64,000 bases of DNA from a virus. The stretch covers positions 248,001 through 312,000 of IMG/VR virus record IMGVR_UViG_3300023174_000036; one strand, given 5' to 3'. A program made the position numbers and the translations under genes. The notes below the pieces were generated by a model that was not told the origin of the DNA, made no database searches, and saw nothing but the letters and a program-made list of their open reading frames with translations. Within the stretch, counting starts at the first letter, position 1. Each line of letters starts with the position of its first letter. Below are positions 47,262 through 54,723 of the stretch, in pieces.

Positions 47262-48512
47262 CTATTCTCGAGCCTTGATCTGTATCGTCCCTGTTTCGTC
47301 CTTGATCATGTAAGTCTTTTTTTTTGACTCTTCTGATGCGGGCTCAATAACTTCTGTCAAATCAGGTTTGATTCTGTCACCTGTTACTTCTATGAAAGTA
47401 TTGTCAGCAGTTATTGTTTCAGGATGATAGCGTTTTGCCTCTTCTTGTTTTATAGCTTCATGTTCCAACTCGCGTTCAGCTTGTTCGATCATCTTGTTCC
47501 ATTTTTCTAGCTCTGACTCTTCAGTGAATGGTACTGAAGGTTCCTCCGATGCTGTTATATCACCTCCTAGTGCAGTCAACGGTGTTTCGCTTGGAACTTC
47601 TGTGTGTGTGGGTTCTATGACAGTAGGTTCGATAACTATGCTATTTCCGCTCTCCGTAGTCAGGCTGTCATCCTCTGCTGATTCTTCTTTGGGAATATAT
47701 TCTTGTGGTTGAGGTACAATGTCGTTAATACTTACAGGTACTGGTTCGACTTCTTCTTTCTTCCAACCAAAAGTCATCTGTGCGGCCAGCAACATGATAA
47801 CTGCTAGCGGATCAAACACAACAACAATAAGAACAATGATCCATGTTACTGCTTTTTCCAACATGTTTTCATCTGCGCCATGATCGCCGTAGATGAATTT
47901 AGCAATATATTTTATCGGACCAACTTCCGCTTCAACTTTTCGAACTTCGGCCGCAATTGGCGCACGTTCTTCGTTGAGTCCGGCGATTTTCTTTTGAGAC
48001 TCTGCAATGTCTTGAGCGATGCGACTACGTTCTTTCTGCTGGGCTTTTCGAATGGCAACGGCTTTTTCTGCGCCCTTTTCATCCGAACTGCGACCCATAA
48101 CTTGGTCCACCGATTCATCAAGCTGTTTGAGCACTTTGCGATTAGCATCTATGTTTTCTTTTTCTGTTTTGATTTTTTCGTCGTATATGGCAATCTTACT
48201 TTGAACATCGCCGCTGACTAAATTTTGATCATTGTGTGCTTTACTTAGGAATCCAAAGATGCCCATCGATGTTATAATCATTAACACAATCACCGCAGTG
48301 ATCATATAATATTTTATAAAACGTGGAGCACGTTCCCAATTGGCTTTTAACCAAGAGGCACACACAAGTTTACCAACTTCCAAAGCTGAACCCATAATGA
48401 TAATTGGAATTACTGCCGCTGAAAATATTGCGGTAAGACCTACTACTGAGTAATAGATCGCTACCGCAGATATTGTTAAGCCAGTAAGAAGTAGTAACCA
48501 GGCTAAAATCAT
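47262..48512 (-). CDS. Large membrane/coiled-coil protein
   Basis: 416 aa. Two helices at the N-terminus (5-24, 30-45) and one at 68-88, a long coiled coil (about 105-190), a fourth helix about 220-245 (W-I-I-V-L-I-V-V-V-F-D-P-L-A-V-I-M-L-L-A-A) and a Pro/Glu-rich cytoplasmic-type tail. Common in large aquatic phages; role unknown, perhaps membrane remodelling or exclusion. Confidence 0.7.
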   Translation of the reverse strand: MILAWLLLLTGLTISAVAIYYSVVGLTAIFSAAVIPIIIMGSALEVGKLVCASWLKANWERAPRFIKYYMITAVIVLMIITSMGIFGFLSKAHNDQNLVSGDVQSKIAIYDEKIKTEKENIDANRKVLKQLDESVDQVMGRSSDEKGAEKAVAIRKAQQKERSRIAQDIAESQKKIAGLNEERAPIAAEVRKVEAEVGPIKYIAKFIYGDHGADENMLEKAVTWIIVLIVVVFDPLAVIMLLAAQMTFGWKKEEVEPVPVSINDIVPQPQEYIPKEESAEDDSLTTESGNSIVIEPTVIEPTHTEVPSETPLTALGGDITASEEPSVPFTEESELEKWNKMIEQAERELEHEAIKQEEAKRYHPETITADNTFIEVTGDRIKPDLTEVIEPASEESKKKTYMIKDETGTIQIKARE

Positions 48513-48521
48513 TCGATAATC

Positions 48522-49097
48522 TTAATCAAAAAGTGTTGCTTCGTCAATAATTGAAACTGCAACAGTTCCAAACTGTTGTGTGGCTGTTGCACCTGTTGTT
48601 GTTACTGTAAGAGACATTTGGGTGTCTTCTGCTGTGGCACCGTTGTATACACGAACGTTGGCAACAGTTACATCTCTAATGCCACGTGTAATTGCATCTC
48701 TAATGGCCAATGCAGTTGTAGTAATTGCGGTAGATCCATCGACTGCTGTTCCGCTAACAGTAATTAAAGCAGGTCTGTCATACGCAACTGTAAATGCCAA
48801 ACTGGTTGCTTGAGCATCGCCGTTGGTTTCGGTAATGGTGATATCGCGAATTTGACAATCACCCAATCCTGTCAAACGATTAACTACGTTACGGAAACGC
48901 ATGTTTCCTCTAGCACGGGCTTTGCCTTTGGCCAGTGTGGTTGGCAATGTGGCAAAACTGTCCGATGCGCTTGGAGTAACTCCACCGTTATCGTCGCTAT
49001 CTGCGGTTGGGTAATATGTGCTATTACTCATTGTAATAGTGGCTCTATACATTTCAGCTTGTAGCTGATTTGCGTCGTTTTGAAATCCTGATGGCAT
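48522..49097 (-). CDS. Beta-rich structural-type protein
   Basis: 191 aa. M-P-S-G-F-Q-N-D-A-N-Q-L-Q start, strand-rich with Thr/Val/Ala repeats, no membrane segment. Late box at 49121-49127 and AAGGAG site. Probably a virion component; not identified more exactly. Confidence 0.65.
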   Translation of the reverse strand: MPSGFQNDANQLQAEMYRATITMSNSTYYPTADSDDNGGVTPSASDSFATLPTTLAKGKARARGNMRFRNVVNRLTGLGDCQIRDITITETNGDAQATSLAFTVAYDRPALITVSGTAVDGSTAITTTALAIRDAITRGIRDVTVANVRVYNGATAEDTQMSLTVTTTGATATQQFGTVAVSIIDEATLFD

Positions 49098-49120
49098 TTT
49101 ATGTGCTCCTTAATATCTAA

Positions 49121-49127
49121 TATTTAT
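49121..49127 (-). promoter_or_regulatory. T4-like late promoter box
   Basis: CGATAAATATTAG on the minus strand about 24 nt before the ATG at 49097. Confidence 0.55.
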
Positions 49128-49129
49128 CG

Positions 49130-49465
49130 TTACTTGAACACTATTAGTGCTAAAAGAGCGGCCTGAACAAAGAATCCAAACCCAATTGTAACAATGTTTA
49201 ATACATCTTTTTGTATAGTGGCTTTGACAAAAAAGCAAAATAACCCACTCCATGCAAACAGTACCAAATCAACAGGAGGCATTTTCTCAGTTAATCCCGT
49301 TAATACTGCCAATAAAGTTGGAAGTGTAGCAAGATGCATGAGAACCACAGCAATCCATCCCATGGTTTCTGCTGAAATGTTGGGTGCGTGTTCTTTGATG
49401 TTTTTAACTAACAAATTTAAATCAAATGCATCGTGCGCAATTTTTTTAATGTGTTCAATATTCAT
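49130..49465 (-). CDS. Holin-like membrane protein
   Basis: 111 aa with three or four hydrophobic helices (about 36-60, 64-82, 88-110) and a short charged N-terminus. It lies 8 nt downstream of the cell-wall hydrolase gene, so a holin is a reasonable guess from position and shape. Confidence 0.6.
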   Translation of the reverse strand: MNIEHIKKIAHDAFDLNLLVKNIKEHAPNISAETMGWIAVVLMHLATLPTLLAVLTGLTEKMPPVDLVLFAWSGLFCFFVKATIQKDVLNIVTIGFGFFVQAALLALIVFK

Positions 49466-49473
49466 ACTAGTCC

Positions 49474-50004
49474 TTAATTATAAAAAATGTGACGGCCAAT
49501 CTTGGCCACAGGTTGTTTGCCCCATTTTGGGTTAATATAATCGCCATGGAAATAAAGTGCATGTTTTATTGATGGCAATCTAAATCCTTCCAGCAATACT
49601 TTTTTGGCTACTTCCATACTTTCCGTGTACACCGGACCATTCATAGGCTTTTTAGCACTAGGGCCGTCACAATACCAACTGAATTGGCAAAGGACTTTTT
49701 CGTACACTACATTCTTTTGATATACTACTTGGCAGATGTCCGACGGAAATTGTCCACTTTCTGCTCTATTGATTGTTACTTGAGCAACAGCTACTTTGCC
49801 TTCGAAAGACTCGTAACCTGCTTCATGGTATATGTTACGAGCAAGACAGTCTAGTTGTTTTTGTCTTAATTGTGCTGTAACTGGGCTCGCTTGTTCACGA
49901 GCTGATTTCAAGGTATCGAATTTATAATTAACTGCTCTATACCCTGCAAATACTACTAGCGATATTGCTAGTAAAAATACTACTGCTTTTATGATGCGTA
50001 TCAT
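49474..50004 (-). CDS. SleB-type cell-wall hydrolase (signal-anchored)
   Basis: 176 aa. N-terminal uncleaved-looking signal anchor (I-I-K-A-V-V-F-L-L-A-I-S-L-V-V-F-A-G-Y), then L-A-R-N-I-Y-H-E-A (glutamate, catalytic), G-K-V-A-V-A-Q-V-T-I-N-R and Q-F-S-W-Y-C-D of the Hydrolase_2/SleB family. Would cut peptidoglycan at lysis; the anchor suggests SAR-endolysin release. AAAGGAG site. Confidence 0.88.
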   Translation of the reverse strand: MIRIIKAVVFLLAISLVVFAGYRAVNYKFDTLKSAREQASPVTAQLRQKQLDCLARNIYHEAGYESFEGKVAVAQVTINRAESGQFPSDICQVVYQKNVVYEKVLCQFSWYCDGPSAKKPMNGPVYTESMEVAKKVLLEGFRLPSIKHALYFHGDYINPKWGKQPVAKIGRHIFYN

Positions 50005-50172
50005 TTTATTTCTCCTTTACGCTGGATCACGGAATTGCTAGTCCCGCTGTTACAAATGGCTTCGATACATCTCCTTGTGCGTTAAAAGCCTACTGCTTAA
50101 TTGCCCTAAAACCTATTAGGGCAATATATAATTATCATCTGTGTACATGGTACAAAATACTAAGTTTATAGT
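50005..50172 (-). other. Spacer with hairpin
   Basis: Contains ATTGCCCTAA-TAGG-TTTTAGGGCAAT hairpin and no supported ORF. One frame reads F-N-A-Q-G-D-V-S-K-P-F without a start, possibly a gene remnant. Confidence 0.4.
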
Positions 50173-50559
50173 TTAACGTCTCATACGACTAATGTCAACA
50201 GCTTGTTCATCGCTAAACACCGGTACTGCGTTGCTTTTATGCATGGTTGCAATGCCTTTAACCATTGTGCCTGTATAAACTTTGGATGGAGCAAGTGTAG
50301 CATTGCCACCTGTGTCTCTACTAGGAATATGTGACGTGCCACGACCTTCTGGAATAGACAAACTATAATGACCTTTTAAGGGTTCAGCTGTTAAGCCTCT
50401 CTTACGTTTTTTATCCTCAGCTTCAATAGCCCAACGTTTTTGTAATTCTTTCCAAGACTCATCCAATTCTCTAGCCTTTCTGGCATGCTCTGCCGAAGCA
50501 AATTTCTTTTTACCTTTTTTCTTGCCAGTGGTACTTAGCCACGGACCTTCTAAATGCAT
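50173..50559 (-). CDS. Conserved-type basic phage protein
   Basis: 128 aa from ATG 50559 (M-H-L-E-G-P-W-L-S-T-T-G-K-K-K-G-K-K-K-F); GGAG 12 nt upstream. Lysine-rich N-terminal helix, then P-E-G-R-G-T-S...I-P-S-R-D-T-G-G-N-A and the tail H-K-S-N-A-V-P-V-F-S-D-E-Q-A-x-D-I-S-x-M-R-R. I recall this layout from T4-like aquatic phages as an uncharacterised conserved protein. Sigma70 promoter at 50597. Confidence 0.7.
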   Translation of the reverse strand: MHLEGPWLSTTGKKKGKKKFASAEHARKARELDESWKELQKRWAIEAEDKKRKRGLTAEPLKGHYSLSIPEGRGTSHIPSRDTGGNATLAPSKVYTGTMVKGIATMHKSNAVPVFSDEQAVDISRMRR

Positions 50560-50596
50560 ACTCAAAATAATCTCCAAAAATAATAACGATACTAGT

Positions 50597-50625
50597 ATTA
50601 TACTAATAAAATTCGACTAAGTCAA
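50597..50625 (-). promoter_or_regulatory. Sigma70 promoter
   Basis: TTGACT, 17 bp, TATAAT on the minus strand, 38 nt before the ATG at 50559. Confidence 0.87.
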
Positions 50626-50631
50626 AGGTTG

Positions 50632-50958
50632 TTATACTCGAAATGATTCACCGCATCCACAACGATCTCGTTCGTTGGGATTGATGAAATCAAAACCTTC
50701 ATTGAGTCCATTGCGAACCCAATCCATTGTCAAGCCATTTAGATAAGCTAGACTTTTGGCATCTATTAATACCACAAAGTCTTTTTGAGCAAAGTTGGTT
50801 ACACCCACTTCGGCAGTGTACTCGTCCACGTATTCCATAGTGTAGGCCAATCCACTACAACCAGTGGTTCTTACACCTATACGAATACCAACACCCTTGC
50901 CGCGTTTGAGTAAATTTTGTTTTATTTTTTTAGACGCTGTGTCGGTTACGGTAATCAT
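50632..50958 (-). CDS. iscA: Iron-sulfur assembly protein IscA
   Basis: 108 aa. A-type carrier with G-V-R-T-T-G-C-S-G-L-A-Y (first cysteine about 34) and C-terminal C-G-C-G-E-S-F (two cysteines). Receives clusters from IscU and passes them on. Overlaps iscU by 29 nt. Confidence 0.94.
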   Translation of the reverse strand: MITVTDTASKKIKQNLLKRGKGVGIRIGVRTTGCSGLAYTMEYVDEYTAEVGVTNFAQKDFVVLIDAKSLAYLNGLTMDWVRNGLNEGFDFINPNERDRCGCGESFRV

Positions 50959-51313
50959 TTACAGCCGCTTTGATAGCATCTTCTGCTAGAATAGAACAAT
51001 GTATTTTAACTGGAGGCAATGCTAGTTCTTCTGCAATTTGACTGTTCTTGAGATTAATAGCATCATTGATGTGCATACCTTTGACCCACTCCGTAACCAA
51101 ACTTGAACTGGCAATTGCTGAACCACAGCCGTATGTTTTGAATTTGGCATCAGTAATGATGCCATCTTCGTCTACTTTTATCTGTAGTTTCATTACATCG
51201 CCACATGCCGGAGCACCAACCATGCCAGTACCCACGGTGGGATCATCTTTTTCAAATGATCCCACATTGCGTGGATTTTCGTAGTGGTCGATTACTTTTT
51301 CTGAATATGCCAT
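50930..51313 (-). CDS. iscU: Iron-sulfur scaffold IscU
   Basis: 127 aa. V-I-D-H-Y-E-N-P-R-N-V-G, G-A-P-A-C-G-D-V, Y-G-C-G-S-A-I-A-S-S and L-P-P-V-K-x-H-C-S (the Hsp70-binding LPPVK motif and third cysteine). Both the scaffold and, elsewhere, DnaK are phage-encoded; HscA/HscB and IscS are not seen. Likely supports the phage's Fe-S enzymes (radical SAM, CDGSH). Confidence 0.95.
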   Translation of the reverse strand: MAYSEKVIDHYENPRNVGSFEKDDPTVGTGMVGAPACGDVMKLQIKVDEDGIITDAKFKTYGCGSAIASSSLVTEWVKGMHINDAINLKNSQIAEELALPPVKIHCSILAEDAIKAAVNDYRNRHSV

Positions 51314-51314
51314 A

Positions 51315-51626
51315 TTATTGTATACAGGTCCTAGTTCTAGTTATTGTGCCATCTGAGTGCTGGGTTTCCGTCCATACTGTACAGCTTGGTTGCGGAGTTA
51401 CTGAATACACGGGTTGCGACTGTATGATAACTGGTTGTTGTACAACCACAGGAGGTTCATAGTAACGTGGACGATTTAACTCGTATCCAATTACTCCTCC
51501 AATAATCACAGGTGCAATCCAATTGTTATTATAGCCGCCGCGATAGTGTCCACCATGATGATGCCATTGTGCATTGGCCGTGCCTACCATTGCCAACATT
51601 GAGATTGCTAGTAATATCTGTTTCAT
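51315..51626 (-). CDS. Small secreted glycine-zipper-like protein
   Basis: 103 aa. Signal peptide M-K-Q-I-L-L-A-I-S-M-L-A-M-V-G-T-A-N-A. His/Gly/Tyr/Asn-rich stretch (W-H-H-H-G-G-H-Y-R-G-G-Y), G-G-V-I-G-Y hydrophobic segment, Pro/Gln/Val region and a two-cysteine C-T-V-W-T...C end. Probably periplasmic or outer-membrane attached. Confidence 0.7.
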   Translation of the reverse strand: MKQILLAISMLAMVGTANAQWHHHGGHYRGGYNNNWIAPVIIGGVIGYELNRPRYYEPPVVVQQPVIIQSQPVYSVTPQPSCTVWTETQHSDGTITRTRTCIQ

Positions 51627-51674
51627 AATAGTCTCCAGGCTATACTAATATAACGCCTTAGGCGCTAGTTTCGT

Positions 51675-51794
51675 TTACTCTGCCTTCTTAAACATACCCA
51701 TTACTTTTGCTTGAATATTTTTGGCAAAATTTGGCTGAGGAAAGTTCCAGCCGATAAAAGCACCCAGTGCTAACCAAAATAAAGTTTCTAACAT
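51675..51794 (-). CDS. Small membrane peptide, 39 aa
   Basis: AGGAGGT ribosome site, late box at 51822. L-F-W-L-A-L-G-A-F-I-G-W-N-F helix then basic tail. Clear start and stop; function unknown. Confidence 0.65.
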   Translation of the reverse strand: MLETLFWLALGAFIGWNFPQPNFAKNIQAKVMGMFKKAE

Positions 51795-51821
51795 AATACA
51801 CCTCCTAAAAAGAGCGTACTA

Positions 51822-51828
51822 TATTTAT
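51822..51828 (-). promoter_or_regulatory. T4-like late promoter box
   Basis: TGATAAATATAGTA on the minus strand about 28 nt before the ATG at 51794. Confidence 0.55.
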
Positions 51829-51832
51829 CAAA

Positions 51833-52036
51833 TTATTTTGCAACTTTTGCTTCAGATCTTGCGTTCTTAACTGCGGTAACATCGTTACGAGTTTCTTTGC
51901 ACAACTTGGCCAAATCTTGACAATGTTTACGTACACGGGTGCCGGCAGCGCCAACTTCCTTGTCATAAAACTTTTCGAAGTCTGCTTCCATTGCTTCTAC
52001 GATCTTTGTAAATTCTGCGTGTTTGTTTGTAGCCAT
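51833..52036 (-). CDS. Histone H1-like (Hc1-type) protein
   Basis: 67 aa. A-G-T-R-V-R-K-H-C-Q-D-L-A-K-L-C-K-E-T-R with flanking K/R resembles the R-V-R-x-x-x-x-x-L-x-K-x-x-K-x-x-R core of bacterial Hc1-like histones; the acidic N-terminal half is less typical. May compact DNA. AAAGGAT site, TATAAGTA box upstream. Confidence 0.55.
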   Translation of the reverse strand: MATNKHAEFTKIVEAMEADFEKFYDKEVGAAGTRVRKHCQDLAKLCKETRNDVTAVKNARSEAKVAK

Positions 52037-52107
52037 TTTTAATAATCCTTTATATGAAGTACAGAGTACTTATACCTAGTGTACAAGGGTTAAAAATAAA
52101 TGTCTAG

Positions 52108-52413
52108 TTAATTGGCAATAACGTTTGGAGAACCGGCAGTAATGGCACCGGCATCGGTAGAATCGCCCACCCGAGCAACACCAATACCGCCAACAAACAC
52201 ATTACCCGAACCAGCATTGATAGCCGCGCCATGTGGTACACAATTCCTTCCACTTTTGATTGTGTGAGCGGCTGTGGGGTTACCAATGCATTCAACAGCA
52301 ATACCATTTGCAAACACTTTGGCGCCAGCGCCAGTAGGACCAGTCACAGTTGTTGTACCGTCACAACCGTGACCTGTGGTAGTTGGATCTCCGTCTCTGG
52401 CTATTGCTGGCAT
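52108..52413 (-). CDS. PAAR-repeat spike-tip protein
   Basis: 101 aa. M-P-A-I-A-R-D-G-D-P-T-T-T-G-H...G-A-A-I-N-A-G-S-G-N-V-F-V-G-G-I-G-V-A-R-V-G-D, the PAAR layout with His/Cys metal ligands (H15, C17, C42, H50 or nearby). Caps the tail spike, as gp5.4 in T4. Follows the 96-aa gene by 8 nt. Confidence 0.88.
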   Translation of the reverse strand: MPAIARDGDPTTTGHGCDGTTTVTGPTGAGAKVFANGIAVECIGNPTAAHTIKSGRNCVPHGAAINAGSGNVFVGGIGVARVGDSTDAGAITAGSPNVIAN

Positions 52414-52421
52414 AATACTAT

Positions 52422-52712
52422 TTATTTTAAAGCAATGCCGGTAGTATTTTGAATATACTGATCCGAAGCATCTTTAGCAGTTGGTGCTAGCACCATAATA
52501 GTTGAACGCGAAATACTAACATTAGTATCCATTTCAACTGTAAACAAAAATGGCACAAGTGCAATACCTTTTTGACCTGCTGTTAACACCAATGGCTTAT
52601 TCACTGTAACTGACATTGGATTCTCGTCAACTAATTTAGCAACGATTTCTTCGCCTGCTGTTGTTTTGATTGTTACTACTTCGCCCGTTGCGATACCTTT
52701 ATTGATTAGCAT
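52422..52712 (-). CDS. Sm-like small protein
   Basis: 96 aa. G-E-V-V-T-I-K-T-T-A-G-E-E-I-V-A-K-L-V-D-E-N, V-T-V-N-K-P-L-V-L gives the Sm1-type strand order (beta1-beta3 with G-E-E turn), then P-F-L-F-T-V. Possibly a conserved structural or RNA-binding phage protein. Between the spike tip and glutaredoxin genes. Confidence 0.55.
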   Translation of the reverse strand: MLINKGIATGEVVTIKTTAGEEIVAKLVDENPMSVTVNKPLVLTAGQKGIALVPFLFTVEMDTNVSISRSTIMVLAPTAKDASDQYIQNTTGIALK

Positions 52713-52714
52713 GT

Positions 52715-52957
52715 TTACCCTTTGAGTGTGTTAAAAAATTCTTCGTCTTTACCTGCAAGGCCTTGAAAGCCGCCAGGAAGGAGAACGCCATCCTTGAAAA
52801 TTTGTGGAACACTACGCAGTCCCTGATCCATCAAGAACTCACGTGCAGTTGGTTCATCTTCCATTTTAATAACTGTGAACGGAACATCTTTACTTTCTAA
52901 TAATGCTTTGGCTCTGTCACAAAACGGACAGTTGTTTTTTGAATATACTGTGATCAT
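52715..52957 (-). CDS. grx: Glutaredoxin
   Basis: 80 aa. C-P-F-C active site (10-13), S-V-P-Q-I-F (cis-Pro) and G-G-F-Q-G-L near the end. Supplies electrons to the class I ribonucleotide reductase encoded just upstream. Confidence 0.93.
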   Translation of the reverse strand: MITVYSKNNCPFCDRAKALLESKDVPFTVIKMEDEPTAREFLMDQGLRSVPQIFKDGVLLPGGFQGLAGKDEEFFNTLKG

Positions 52958-52966
52958 TGTTTTCTC

Positions 52967-54067
52967 TTATAATTCTGGTAATGCATCATACTCTAATGTC
53001 TCGCTCATTACACCTAGTACGTAGTTAGTACTTTCGTTTTCTTGTAATGCAGTTTGTTTCTTGCTGGTATCACTGTGTTTGTTGAACCAAGGAATTGGTG
53101 TTGACTTTGGAGCACTTGATTGATATTTGATCCCAATTTGTTTAAGCGCATCAACTGCTGTGTAGTCCACAAAGTCACGAAGGATGTTTGCATTGAGTCC
53201 AATGACTGGCCCCATCTTGAACAGATAACTGGCCCAATCTTTTTCTTCACGAATCACATCCATGTACAGTGCGTAGACTTCTGCTTCACATTCTGTTTTG
53301 GCTTCAACAAAGCGTGGATCTTCTTTGACTACTTGATTGATCAAATACGCAGTCCAACCTTTGTGCAACAGTTCGTCTTGCAAGATCAAACTGATAATAT
53401 TACCATTGCCAATAAAGATTTTATTCTCAACCATGGCCAAACTAGTGGCAAACGATGTCATAAATCGAAACGCTTCCAAAGCATAGCTGGCATGCAATGC
53501 CATCCAAATGGCTCGAATATGTTCTTTCTCTGTGACTTCCATACCAAGTTCTTTACGACAATTAATTTGATGTAATGCATCGTAGTAATTACCCACACTA
53601 CTAGCCATGTCAATAATTTCTTTAGTGTCGTGGATTGTGTTGAACACATCCTTAGGCACGTTGTAAATGTTACGGATAATATGACTATAACTTTTGCTGT
53701 GAATATTGGTTTCAAAAAATCCCCAGTTGTACATCAATGCCTCAACTTCAGGCAAGCTACACACTGGTGTGAACACTTGTGTTGGCCCACGGCCTTGCAA
53801 ACTATCCAACGCTGTTTGACGTAACAAGTTGCTGGTAAAAATATGTTTCACAGCATCACTTGCTTCTTTGAAGTCGTTTGAATCTTTGGTAAGACTTACT
53901 TCTTCCGGTTGCCAAAAGAAGCCACGTGCAGTAGCATCAAAGTCTGCAATCTTTTTGTATTTGACTTCTTCAAAGCGTTGGATAGTCACCGGACCTGCTG
54001 GATCCAGAAACATCTTACGGCTTAGGTAGTCTGTTTTTGTTGTTAAGTTATATTGTGCGGTGCTCAT
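52967..54067 (-). CDS. nrdB: Ribonucleotide reductase small subunit
   Basis: 366 aa from ATG 54067, which overlaps the upstream aldolase stop (TAATG). Iron ligands in E-x-x-x-E/H-K-S-Y-S-H and D-E-x-L-H helices are seen (D-E-L-L-H, about 235), radical-type tyrosine region Y-E/A-L-E-A-F. Diiron/tyrosyl radical subunit paired with NrdA. Confidence 0.93.
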   Translation of the reverse strand: MSTAQYNLTTKTDYLSRKMFLDPAGPVTIQRFEEVKYKKIADFDATARGFFWQPEEVSLTKDSNDFKEASDAVKHIFTSNLLRQTALDSLQGRGPTQVFTPVCSLPEVEALMYNWGFFETNIHSKSYSHIIRNIYNVPKDVFNTIHDTKEIIDMASSVGNYYDALHQINCRKELGMEVTEKEHIRAIWMALHASYALEAFRFMTSFATSLAMVENKIFIGNGNIISLILQDELLHKGWTAYLINQVVKEDPRFVEAKTECEAEVYALYMDVIREEKDWASYLFKMGPVIGLNANILRDFVDYTAVDALKQIGIKYQSSAPKSTPIPWFNKHSDTSKKQTALQENESTNYVLGVMSETLEYDALPEL

Positions 54068-54723
54068 TAATATTTTCCTGATGCAAGTACTATCTTGCAA
54101 ATATGTTCTAATCTTTCTATGTGCTCATATGCACGCCAAGGACTAGTGTCAATAGCAACAACTCCGTGTCCTTTGATGCCTACAATGTCATAGGCAATGT
54201 TTCCCATCTTGTCTAATTGTAACATCTTATGACACTGATCCGCAAGCTCTTGACTGATAGGAGGTACATCTCCCACATTGGGTGCAACCTTGGTATAACG
54301 ATTCAATTCTGGAAACGCATCGCTAATAGTGCTGAGATCGATACCGGCATGCATTGCGGCAATACAGTAAGTAGGATGAACATGTACTACTACTCGAACT
54401 TCTCCACTGTGCTGGCCCATTTCTTTTTGTAAGCCAAAATGTAATGGAATCTCACCGCTGGGTACTAGATTTTTACTGATATCGGTATACGGCAAATCTC
54501 TCCAACTATAACCAAAGATGCCTGTGCCGTTGCCACTATTGATAGTTCTATCAATTGCAATTTTTTTGAACTGATCAGGTTGTAGAGTTTGTTTACGTAC
54601 ACCGCTTGGTGTAATGTAAAAGTGATCACGGTCGTGATGACGAATACTCACGTTACCATCACGACTGGTAATCCAGTTACGCTTGTAAGCGTCTACCATT
54701 ATGTCACATATTGTTTCTAACAT
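54067..54723 (-). CDS. Class II aldolase/epimerase-like protein
   Basis: 218 aa. G-N-V-S-I-R (about 24-29), T-P-S-G (about 40-43), H-V-H-P (zinc ligands, about 103-106) and G-H-G-V (about 177-180) as in L-fuculose/ribulose-phosphate aldolases. Lies between nrdA and nrdB, with the stop of nrdA and start of nrdB overlapping its ends. Could feed sugar phosphates to nucleotide pools; placement is unusual. Confidence 0.88.
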   Translation of the reverse strand: MLETICDIMVDAYKRNWITSRDGNVSIRHHDRDHFYITPSGVRKQTLQPDQFKKIAIDRTINSGNGTGIFGYSWRDLPYTDISKNLVPSGEIPLHFGLQKEMGQHSGEVRVVVHVHPTYCIAAMHAGIDLSTISDAFPELNRYTKVAPNVGDVPPISQELADQCHKMLQLDKMGNIAYDIVGIKGHGVVAIDTSPWRAYEHIERLEHICKIVLASGKY